This document shows positions 1 through 7,108 of a stretch of DNA of 7,108 nucleotides, in pieces. The position numbers and the translations under genes were made by a program. Location of the stretch: contig CAMCFL010000160.1 of the NCBI GenBank assembly GCA_945873715.1, positions 1 through 7,108 of the forward strand, read 5' to 3'. This DNA comes from Akkermansia muciniphila. Its GTDB lineage: Bacteria; Verrucomicrobiota; Verrucomicrobiia; Limisphaerales; UBA9464. The notes under the pieces were generated by a model that was not told the origin of the DNA, did not search any database, and was given only the letters and a program-made list of their open reading frames with translations. The first letter of the stretch is position 1, and every line of letters starts with the position of its first letter.

Positions 1-2124
<2,124 letters not shown>

Positions 2125-2128
2125 CAGC

Positions 2129-2145
2129 GCAGAGATTGGCTCTGC
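2129..2145 (-). promoter_or_regulatory. Small hairpin between guaA stop and the DUF1549 gene start
   Basis: GCAGAG (2129-2134) and CTCTGC (2140-2145) form a perfect 6-bp stem with a 5-nt loop, ending 4 nt before the ATG of the downstream gene. No T-tract follows on the minus strand, so it does not look like an intrinsic terminator, and no clear Shine-Dalgarno sequence lies in this 42-bp gap. If it forms in RNA it could affect initiation of the second gene, but a stem this short can occur by chance. Confidence 0.2.
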
Positions 2146-2166
2146 CGCCGGTAGAGAATCAACGGA

Positions 2167-3705
2167 TTACTCCCACTCGATCGTGCCGGGCGGCTTGCTG
2201 GTGATGTCGAGCACCACCCGGTTGATTCCACGCACCTCGTTGGTGATGCGGGTGGAGATCTTTTCCAGGAGATCGTAGGGAACCTTGACCCAGTCGGCGG
2301 TCATGCCGTCCTGGGATTCCACCGCGCGGATGGCGAGGGTGAAATCGTAGGTCCGTTCATCCCCCTGAACCCCGACGCTGCGGACGGGGAGGAGCACGGC
2401 GAAGGTCTGCCAGGTCTTGTAATAGAGATCGGCCAGCTTCATCTCTTCCACGACGATGGCATCGGACTTGCGCAGGATCTCCAGCTTGGATCCGGTGATC
2501 TCGCCCAGGCACCGAACCGCCAGGCCAGGGCCGGGGAACGGCTGCCGTTGGACGATCTCCTTGGGCAGACCGAGCTCGACCCCCAACTGGCGAACCTCGT
2601 CCTTGAACAGCGCACGCAGCGGTTCGAGCAACTTGAACTTCATGTTCTTGGGCAAGCCCCCGACATTGTGATGACTCTTGATCATCGCCGCTGGATTGCC
2701 GGCGATGGGCACCGACTCGATCACGTCCGGATAAAGCGTCCCCTGGGCCAGGAACTTCGCCTTGCCCGCCCGCTTGGTCGCCGTCTGGAACACATCCACG
2801 AACGCCTTGCCGATCACCTTGCGCTTCTTCTCGGGATCGGTGACGCCCTTGAGCTTGCGCAGGAAGAGCGCGGAAGCGTTCTCGTACTGGAGCTTCATCT
2901 TGAAGTTCCGTCCGAAGACCTCCTGAACGACCTCGGCTTCGCGCGCCCGCAACAGACCGTTGTTGACGAAGATACAGGTCAGTTGGTCGCCGATTGCCCG
3001 GTGGATCAGCGCCGCCGCCACGCTGGAATCCACCCCACCGCTCAATCCCAGGATCACCCGGTCCGAACCCACCTGACGCCGGATCTCCTCGGTCGCCTGC
3101 TCGACGTAGTTCCGCATCGTCCAGGACTTGCCGCAGCCACAGATGCCATGGACGAAATTCGCGACGATCTCACGCCCGCGCGGCGTGTGCACCACCTCCG
3201 GATGGAACTGGATGCCGAAGATCTTCCGCTTGGGATGCTCGATGGCGGCGTAATCGGAATTGTCAGTCGTGCCGACCACCACGAAGTCCTTGGGCAACCG
3301 GGTAAGTTTGTCGCCGTGGGAATTCCAGACCTGCACCGCGGCCGGCAGATGCTTGAACAACGCGCACTCACGGTCGGCCACGGTCAGCGTGCCCTTGCCG
3401 TACTCCCGTTTGTCACCCTTCTCGACCTTGCCCCCAAGGAAATGGGCGAGGACCTGAACGCCGTAACAGATGCCCAGCACCGGAACACCCAGCTTGAAGA
3501 TGGCCTTGTCCGGGAGCGGCGCGTCCTTGGCGTACACACTCGACGGCCCTCCCGAGAGGATCAGTCCCTTCGGATTCATGGCCTCGATCTCGGAGGCCGG
3601 GGTGTCGAAGCGGACGATCGTGGAGTACACGTTGCATTCGCGGATGCGCCGCGCGATGACCTGAGTGTACTGCGATCCGAAATCGAGGATGACGATCTGT
3701 TCCAT
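2167..3705 (-). CDS. guaA: GMP synthase (glutamine-hydrolysing)
   Basis: This 512-residue protein makes GMP from XMP, ATP and glutamine, the last step of guanine nucleotide synthesis, in the cytosol. The class I glutamine amidotransferase domain (about 1-190) starts MEQIVILDFGSQYTQ and shows the nucleophile Cys80 in GICYGVQ (more often GICYGMQ) with His168 and Glu170 in FHPEV completing the triad. The ATP-pyrophosphatase domain (about 200-390) carries the P-loop SGGVDSS at 222-228, then FVNNGLLR, GTLYPDVIES and KSHHNVGGLP. The C-terminal GMP synthase/dimerisation domain has FPGPGLAVRCLGEI, GDERTYDFTLAIRAVESQDG and the usual ending ITSKPPGTIEWE before TAA. Length and all catalytic motifs are normal, so the enzyme should be functional. 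The frame extends upstream to an ATG at 3789, but those 28 residues match nothing in the family and run into the intergenic repeat; the ATG at 3703-3705 places the conserved N-terminus correctly. No strong ribosome binding site precedes it. The DUF1549 gene follows 42 bp downstream on the same strand. Confidence 0.98.
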   Translation of the reverse strand: MEQIVILDFGSQYTQVIARRIRECNVYSTIVRFDTPASEIEAMNPKGLILSGGPSSVYAKDAPLPDKAIFKLGVPVLGICYGVQVLAHFLGGKVEKGDKREYGKGTLTVADRECALFKHLPAAVQVWNSHGDKLTRLPKDFVVVGTTDNSDYAAIEHPKRKIFGIQFHPEVVHTPRGREIVANFVHGICGCGKSWTMRNYVEQATEEIRRQVGSDRVILGLSGGVDSSVAAALIHRAIGDQLTCIFVNNGLLRAREAEVVQEVFGRNFKMKLQYENASALFLRKLKGVTDPEKKRKVIGKAFVDVFQTATKRAGKAKFLAQGTLYPDVIESVPIAGNPAAMIKSHHNVGGLPKNMKFKLLEPLRALFKDEVRQLGVELGLPKEIVQRQPFPGPGLAVRCLGEITGSKLEILRKSDAIVVEEMKLADLYYKTWQTFAVLLPVRSVGVQGDERTYDFTLAIRAVESQDGMTADWVKVPYDLLEKISTRITNEVRGINRVVLDITSKPPGTIEWE

Positions 3706-3781
3706 GGGCCAAAAACGAAAAAGCAGCTTGTGCCGACACCGGGCGGACTTGGAAAGAGCAAATTTGGAGAACACCGGGCCC

Positions 3782-3805
3782 GGGCGCATCTAGACACTGC
3801 CCCCG
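3782..3805 (+). repeat. Left terminal inverted repeat of the intergenic element
   Basis: This 24-bp arm reads GGGCGCATC at its outer end and CACTGCCCCCG at its inner end. It is the reverse complement of 4060-4083 except for an A-A opposition at 3792/4073. The outer 9 bases also pair locally with GATGCGCCC at 3805-3813, giving a 9-bp stem with a 14-nt loop that the right arm does not have. The ATG at 3789 of the extended guaA frame falls inside this arm. Confidence 0.75.
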
Positions 3806-3862
3806 ATGCGCCCCGAGAAAACCTCCGTCCCCGATGCGGCGACTGGACCCGCCGCACTTTCT

Positions 3863-4037
3863 CATCCCGGAGGGATGGCAGCGATTAGCCCGGGGTACCA
3901 CCCCGGGTACGGGCGCGAAAAATCCGGTCAACCCCGGAGGGGTTGAAGCTCTGCCACCCCTTCCGGGGTGGGAGAATCCTGGGGGCGACTGACCCCGGGG
4001 TGATACCCCGGGCTAATCGCTGAAACGCCTCCGGCGT
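3863..4037. repeat. Core palindrome: six hairpins with mirror symmetry
   Basis: The hairpins are: CATCCC/GGGATG with loop GGA (3863-3877); CCCGGGGT/ACCCCGGG with loop ACC (3889-3907); CAACCCC/GGGGTTG with loop GGA (3929-3945); CCACCCC/GGGGTGG with loop TTCC (3954-3971); CCCGGGGT/ACCCCGGG with loop GAT (3994-4012); and ACGCC/GGCGT with loop TCC (4025-4037). The 19-bp arms CAGCGATTAGCCCGGGGTA at 3879-3897 and its exact complement at 4004-4022 pair perfectly, and with one mismatch extend to 29 bp (3879-3907 with 3994-4022). The core therefore consists of two facing copies of one module (CCGGAGG hairpin, CAGCGATTAGCC, GC hairpin) around two further hairpins. It could fold either as one long stem or as a row of small stems. 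Confidence 0.85.
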
Positions 4038-4059
4038 ACCGCACACCCGCGGTCTCGGG

Positions 4060-4083
4060 CGGGGGCAGTGTCAAGATGCGCCC
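4060..4083 (-). repeat. Right terminal inverted repeat of the intergenic element
   Basis: This is the reverse complement of 3782-3805 with one mismatch. On its inner side TCTCGGG (4053-4059) continues the pairing with CCCGAGA at 3812-3818, after skipping 6 nt (3806-3811) present only on the left. On the minus strand it contains TTGACA (complement of 4069-4074), but no matching -10 box follows, so I treat it as part of the repeat and not as a promoter. Confidence 0.75.
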
Positions 4084-4110
4084 CATGGCGTCGGGTAGGG
4101 AAACCCCTGA

Positions 4111-4139
4111 TTGACAGCTTCGCCCGATTACCACGTCAT
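4111..4139 (+). promoter_or_regulatory. Possible sigma70-type promoter for the Ig-like gene
   Basis: A perfect TTGACA (4111-4116) lies just outside the repeat element. Seventeen bases later the -10 position (4134-4139) reads CGTCAT, a poor match to TATAAT, so the call rests on the -35 box and on location alone. A transcript would start near 4146 and leave a leader of about 50 nt. No better pair was seen between 4084 and 4199. Confidence 0.25.
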
Positions 4140-4184
4140 TTTGAAATCTCATTCGATCCACTTCCCATTCGTCATGGTCCCTTG

Positions 4185-4189
4185 AAGGA
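4185..4189 (+). promoter_or_regulatory. Candidate Shine-Dalgarno for the GTG start at 4200
   Basis: AAGGA lies 10 nt upstream of the GTG at 4200, a workable though slightly long spacing. It competes with a stronger GGAGG at 4211-4215 that would serve a CTG at 4224. Confidence 0.4.
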
Positions 4190-4199
4190 AGTCGGTCCG

Positions 4200-7108
4200 G
4201 TGTGCGTTGCGGAGGTCACTGCCCTGAAACCAACCCTACTTTCCCGATTCCTCGCATTCCTGTTGCTGGCCTTGCTGCCGCTCGGAAACGCCCTTGCCCA
4301 GCAGGCAGCCATCACCACCCAACCGCCGCTGACGACCACCGTCCTCCCGGGTGCACCTGTGACGCTCAGTGTCGTGGCGACCGGATCCCCCCTGCTCTAC
4401 CAGTGGCGTTTCAATGGCACGCCGATCTCCGGGAAGACCCAGGCTTCGATCGTGTTCCCCGCCGTCGCCCTGGCGGATGCCGGTTCCTACAGCGTGGTCG
4501 TGACGGGCCTGTCTGGAAGCCCGGTAACCAGCCGCGCCGCGGTGCTGGACGTGGTCGCGACCGGAGGAACCGTGGCCTTTTCCAACGCGACCCTCCGACA
4601 ACCCGTGTACGACTCCGATGGCGTGACGGCGCTCTCGGGCGACGACTACCTGGCCCAACTCTTTGCCGGTCCCAACGCCAACTCCCTTGCCCCGGTCGGA
4701 GCGGCCGTCCCGTTCAACACGGGCGTGGTCGCAGGCTACTGGCGCGGCGGCACGCGCAACCTCCCAGGGATCAATCCCGGCAGCCCGGCGGCGGTGCAGG
4801 TCCGGGTCTGGCAGTCGGGCAAGGGTCGCACCTTCGCCGAGGCGCAGACCATCGTGGGCAAGCGCGGGATGTCCGCCGTGATCCAACTCCCCACCACCGG
4901 CGGCGTGGGCACGCCTCCGACCCTGCCGACCACCCTCGCCGGACTGGTCTCCTTCAATGTCACTCTCTCCGACCCACCGACGATCACCGGCCAACCGGTC
5001 GGGGTAACCGTGCCCGTTGGGAGCCCGATTGACCTCGCCGTGCAGGTCACCGGCGGACTTCCCCGTCAATTCCAGTGGCAACGCAACGGAGTGGATCTGC
5101 CCGGGGCCACCGCGGCGACCTTTCACGTCAACGCCGCCGCCGCTGTCAACTCAGGGTCCTACCGGGTCCGGATCTCCAATTCCTACGGGACCATCCTCAG
5201 CGAGTTCGCGGTGGTCACCGTCGAGGAACCGGGCGGCAGCATCCAGTTCAGCAACGCCACCTCGCGCGCCTCCGTGACTGCCGAGGATGGAACGACACTC
5301 CTCGCCGGAGACGACTACCTCGCGCAACTGTATGCCGGCCCGACTCCAGCCAATCTGCTCCCGGTGTCCGGTGCGGTTCCCTTCTCGACGGGAGGCGGCG
5401 CAGGATTCCTGAAGGGGGGCACCCGCAACATTCCTGGCATCGCTCCGGGCGGATCGGCCGCGGTCCAGATCCGGGTCTGGGAAACCAGTGCAGGACCGAC
5501 GTTCGAGTCTGCCGTGGCCGCCGGCCGACCGGTCGGCCTTTCCATGGTGCTCCAACTCACCCTCGGCGGGCTCGGCACGCCGCCCAGTCTCCCTGCCCAG
5601 ATGCTCGGCCTGCTCCCATTCTCCCTGACCCGGCAGATCGGTCCGCAGATCACCCAACCGCTCGTCCCGGTTGCCGCCATCGACGGACAGAACCTCCAAC
5701 TCCAGGTGGGCGTCGTAGGTCTGGGACCGTTGACCTACGAATGGTCCCGGAACGGAGTCAGCCTGCCCCTCGTGACCGGCCCCAGCCTCAGCTTCAATCC
5801 GGTCACTACCGCCAGTGCCGGCAGCTACCAGGTCGTGGTCCGAAACCCGCACGGTCAGGCCATCAGCGGTCCGGTCGCCGTCACGGTCATCGTTCCCGCC
5901 TCCATCTCGCAGCATCCCATCTCCCGGACCGTCAACGCCGGCAGTCCGGTCTCCTTCTCCGTCACCGCCACCGGCACCGCTCCCCTTGCCTACCAATGGC
6001 GGCTCAATGGCAACGATCTCCCCGGTGCCACCGGTCCGACTTTTGAACTTCCCTCCGCGCAACCGGCCAACGTCGGCCCCTATACCGTCCGCGTCAGCAA
6101 CGCCGGCGGGTTCCAGATCAGCAATCCGGCGGACCTTTCGGTCATCGTCCCACCCACCATCGTCACTCAACCCGCTGACCTCGCCGTCGCCGCCGGTGAG
6201 AATGTCCTGGTGGCCGTCGAAGCCGCCGGCTCGGCTCCGCTCACCTACCAATGGGAGTTCAACGGCAAGCCGATCCCCGGCGCGACCGGACCCCAATTCC
6301 AGGTCGACGCCGCCGCCGCCGAGGTCTCCGGTTCCTATCGCGTCCGGGTCAGCAACCCGGCCGGCACCGTCCTCAGCCGGTTCGCCGTGGTGGTCGTCAG
6401 CCCGGTCGGCGGCACGGTCCAATTCAGCAACGCCACCCTGCGCTCGCCCGTCGCGGACGAGGATGGGACCACCCTCCTCACCGGGGACGGTTACCTCGCC
6501 CAACTCTACGCCGGCACCTCCCCTGCCACCCTTCGCCCGGTCGCCGGCATCGTTCCGTTCGGCACCGCCGGCGCTGCGGGATACTGGCGCGGCGGGGTCC
6601 GCAGCCTCCCCGGATTGAATCCCGGGAGTGTTGCGACCGTTCAGGCCCGTGTGTGGGAGACCAGCGCCGGCGCCACCTTTGAGGAAGCCATCGCGACCGG
6701 TCGGCCCGTTGGAATCTCCGCACTCGTCCAGGTCACGCTGGGCGGAGTCGGAGTTCCTCCCACCCTCCCGGCGCAGTTGGCCGGCATCCTGCCGTTCTCG
6801 CTGACCCGGAACATCGCCCCCCAGATCACCTCCGCCCTGGATCCCATCACGGTCATCGCCGGACAGGCCCTCCAACTTTCCGTGGGTGCCTTTGGTCTGG
6901 AACCGATGCGCTACGAATGGCGCCGGGGGACCACCCCGCTGCCGGCCTTCACGGGTGCCACGCTCCAGATCGCCGCCGCCCAACCGGCTGATGCCGGCGA
7001 CTACTCCGTCCGGGTCATCAACGATTTCGGTGAAGCTGCCAGCGGTCCGGTCGCCGTCACGGTCATCGTTCCCGCCTCCATCTCGCAGCATCCCATCTCC
7101 CGGACCGT
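4200..7108 (+). CDS. Exported tandem Ig-like repeat protein, 3'-truncated by the window
   Basis: An open frame of at least 969 codons runs to the right edge. From the GTG at 4200, residues 10-33 form a Sec signal peptide (KPTLLSRF, a leucine-rich core, then GNALA before QQ). The rest alternates two modules. Ig-like domains lie at about 38-121, 258-344, 481-565, 566-650, 651-736, 873-957 and 958 to the edge; they show the core Trp in YQWRFNG-type strands and DAGSYSVVV-type F strands but no disulphide cysteines. A 136-residue module occurs at 122-257, 345-480 and 737-872; it opens GGTVxFSNAT, then YLAQLYAG, RVWETSAG and LPxxLxGLxPFSLT, and has no name I can give. No cysteine was seen in the mature part. 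The order Ig-N-Ig-N-Ig-Ig-Ig-N-Ig-Ig includes a 392-residue super-repeat. It is probably a cell-surface or secreted adhesion or stalk protein whose C-terminus, perhaps with a sorting tag or catalytic domain, is out of view. No enzyme motif is visible. Start choice is uncertain: GTG 4200 (AAGGA) or CTG 4224 (GGAGG, 8 nt spacing), the latter giving a more compact signal peptide. Confidence 0.88.
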   Translation, partial: MCVAEVTALKPTLLSRFLAFLLLALLPLGNALAQQAAITTQPPLTTTVLPGAPVTLSVVATGSPLLYQWRFNGTPISGKTQASIVFPAVALADAGSYSVVVTGLSGSPVTSRAAVLDVVATGGTVAFSNATLRQPVYDSDGVTALSGDDYLAQLFAGPNANSLAPVGAAVPFNTGVVAGYWRGGTRNLPGINPGSPAAVQVRVWQSGKGRTFAEAQTIVGKRGMSAVIQLPTTGGVGTPPTLPTTLAGLVSFNVTLSDPPTITGQPVGVTVPVGSPIDLAVQVTGGLPRQFQWQRNGVDLPGATAATFHVNAAAAVNSGSYRVRISNSYGTILSEFAVVTVEEPGGSIQFSNATSRASVTAEDGTTLLAGDDYLAQLYAGPTPANLLPVSGAVPFSTGGGAGFLKGGTRNIPGIAPGGSAAVQIRVWETSAGPTFESAVAAGRPVGLSMVLQLTLGGLGTPPSLPAQMLGLLPFSLTRQIGPQITQPLVPVAAIDGQNLQLQVGVVGLGPLTYEWSRNGVSLPLVTGPSLSFNPVTTASAGSYQVVVRNPHGQAISGPVAVTVIVPASISQHPISRTVNAGSPVSFSVTATGTAPLAYQWRLNGNDLPGATGPTFELPSAQPANVGPYTVRVSNAGGFQISNPADLSVIVPPTIVTQPADLAVAAGENVLVAVEAAGSAPLTYQWEFNGKPIPGATGPQFQVDAAAAEVSGSYRVRVSNPAGTVLSRFAVVVVSPVGGTVQFSNATLRSPVADEDGTTLLTGDGYLAQLYAGTSPATLRPVAGIVPFGTAGAAGYWRGGVRSLPGLNPGSVATVQARVWETSAGATFEEAIATGRPVGISALVQVTLGGVGVPPTLPAQLAGILPFSLTRNIAPQITSALDPITVIAGQALQLSVGAFGLEPMRYEWRRGTTPLPAFTGATLQIAAAQPADAGDYSVRVINDFGEAASGPVAVTVIVPASISQHPISRT
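4211..4215 (+). promoter_or_regulatory. Strong Shine-Dalgarno-like GGAGG inside the 5' end of the Ig-like frame
   Basis: GGAGG is followed by 8 nt and a CTG codon (4224) in the Ig-like frame. Initiation there would give a signal peptide beginning M-KPTLLSRF, with the basic residue right at the N-terminus, as is typical. CTG starts are rare, so this is an alternative to the GTG at 4200 and may be coincidental. Confidence 0.35.
5232..6407 (+). repeat. Super-repeat unit 1 of the Ig-like gene (392 codons)
   Basis: The unit comprises the second FSNAT module (residues 345-480) and three Ig-like domains (481-736). The next unit starts exactly 1176 bp later at 6408, and internal boundaries (5640 to 6816, 5895 to 7071) keep the same offset with no net insertion or deletion. 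The two FSNAT modules are about two-thirds identical in protein by eye, clearly related but old, apart from the 69-bp exact block listed separately. Confidence 0.8.
5864..5932 (+). repeat. 69-bp exact direct repeat, copy 1
   Basis: This block is identical to 7040-7108. It covers the last strand of the third Ig-like domain (SGPVAVTVIV) and the first strand of the fourth (PASISQHPISRT). Upstream of 5864 the two copies diverge at once (5863 differs from 7039). Confidence 0.92.
6408..7108 (+). repeat. Super-repeat unit 2 of the Ig-like gene, cut by the window
   Basis: It repeats the order of unit 1: FSNAT module (737-872), Ig-like domain (873-957) and the first 12 residues of the next Ig-like domain. 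By analogy with unit 1 about 158 more codons should follow to complete it. Confidence 0.75.
7040..7108 (+). repeat. 69-bp exact direct repeat, copy 2, reaching the window edge
   Basis: It is identical to 5864-5932 at an offset of 1176 bp. Because it ends where the window ends, the true length of the identical block is unknown and may be much greater. Confidence 0.92.

Larger units (their letters stand above)
3782..4083. repeat. Nested inverted-repeat element (MITE- or REP-like) in the divergent intergenic region
   Basis: About 300 bp of GC-rich DNA fills most of the 494-bp gap between guaA and the divergent Ig-like gene. Its ends are inverted copies of a 24-bp sequence (3782-3805 and 4060-4083) differing at one position. 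Inside are six short hairpins arranged almost symmetrically about position 3950. The flanks hold little: 3706-3781 is the guaA leader with A/T runs next to the start codon, and 4084-4199 is the leader of the Ig-like gene. There is no transposase and no credible coding frame. I saw no clear target-site duplication at the borders. The architecture suggests a non-autonomous mobile or palindromic dispersed repeat; REP-associated (RAYT/Y1) transposases are one known kind of mobiliser for such hairpins, but that link is inference. It could also act as a bidirectional transcription barrier or an RNA structure. Confidence 0.75.

Noticed and set aside
3706..3789. A 28-residue N-terminal extension of GuaA
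   Set aside because: GuaA proteins normally begin at the MEQIVILDFGSQ position, and the extension runs into the terminal inverted repeat.
2548..3888. A 446-codon plus-strand frame opposite guaA
   Set aside because: guaA on the other strand has every catalytic motif; this frame is its antisense shadow and runs into the intergenic repeat.
3863..4037. A CRISPR array or bidirectional terminator
   Set aside because: There are no regularly spaced direct repeats with unique spacers, and the hairpins lack T-tracts on either strand; terminator activity is possible but unsupported.
4069..4074. TTGACA on the minus strand as a guaA promoter -35 box
   Set aside because: No TATAAT-like hexamer follows at 16-18 bp, it lies inside the terminal repeat, and it is about 365 bp from the guaA start.
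3928..4161. A 77-codon minus-strand frame across the intergenic element
   Set aside because: It is a translation of the hairpin repeats, with no ribosome binding site and no protein-like features.
4202..5032. A 276-codon plus-strand frame starting GTG, two bases out of phase with the Ig-like start
   Set aside because: It is Arg/Pro-rich with no domain; the overlapping frame from 4200 encodes the signal peptide and Ig-like repeats and stays open to the edge.
4236..5126. A 296-codon minus-strand frame
   Set aside because: It is antisense to the signal peptide, first two Ig-like domains and first FSNAT module; it has a shadow-like composition and no motif.
5151..7091. A 646-codon minus-strand open frame opposite the Ig-like gene, Gly/Asp-rich and internally repetitive
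   Set aside because: Its repeats are the complement of the Ig-like gene's own repeats, its composition is that of a GC-rich shadow frame, and it shows no recognisable domain.

Overview
The window is GC-rich and compact, and its gene content points to a Verrucomicrobiota-type bacterium, perhaps of the Pedosphaera/Limisphaerales sort (the related Planctomycetota are less likely). This placement is inference from three things. One gene is an exported PSD1-type DUF1549/DUF1553 protein with a CxxCH motif. One is a long exported protein built from tandem Ig-like domains and a recurring 136-residue module with an FSNAT motif. The intergenic DNA carries a GC-rich CCGGAGG-hairpin repeat of a style I associate with those genomes.

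Layout. Positions 1-2124 (minus) hold the first 708 codons of the DUF1549/DUF1553 protein, whose C-terminus lies beyond the left edge. Positions 2167-3705 (minus) hold a complete GMP synthase gene, guaA, 42 bp upstream of the first gene and on the same strand. Positions 3706-4199 form a divergent intergenic region, most of it (about 3782-4083) occupied by a symmetric nest of inverted repeats with 24-bp, one-mismatch terminal arms. From about 4200 to the right edge (plus) runs the Ig-like repeat protein, with at least 969 codons visible and no stop in the window. Neither truncated gene has a stop inside the window, and the long open frames opposite all three genes are shadows of their codon bias.

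How the genes relate. GuaA is cytosolic purine metabolism. The DUF1549/DUF1553 protein and the Ig-like protein both carry Sec-type signal peptides and should act outside the cytoplasmic membrane. No shared pathway is evident. guaA and the DUF1549/DUF1553 gene may be co-transcribed because of their short spacing. The Ig-like gene is divergent and would need its own promoter in the 116 bp between the repeat element and its start.

Most worth a second look: the nested palindromic element between the divergent genes, and the 392-residue super-repeat of the Ig-like protein. Within that super-repeat a 69-bp stretch is exactly duplicated 1176 bp apart, and the second copy runs into the window edge. 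I see no defence system, CRISPR array, tRNA, rRNA or transposase gene here.
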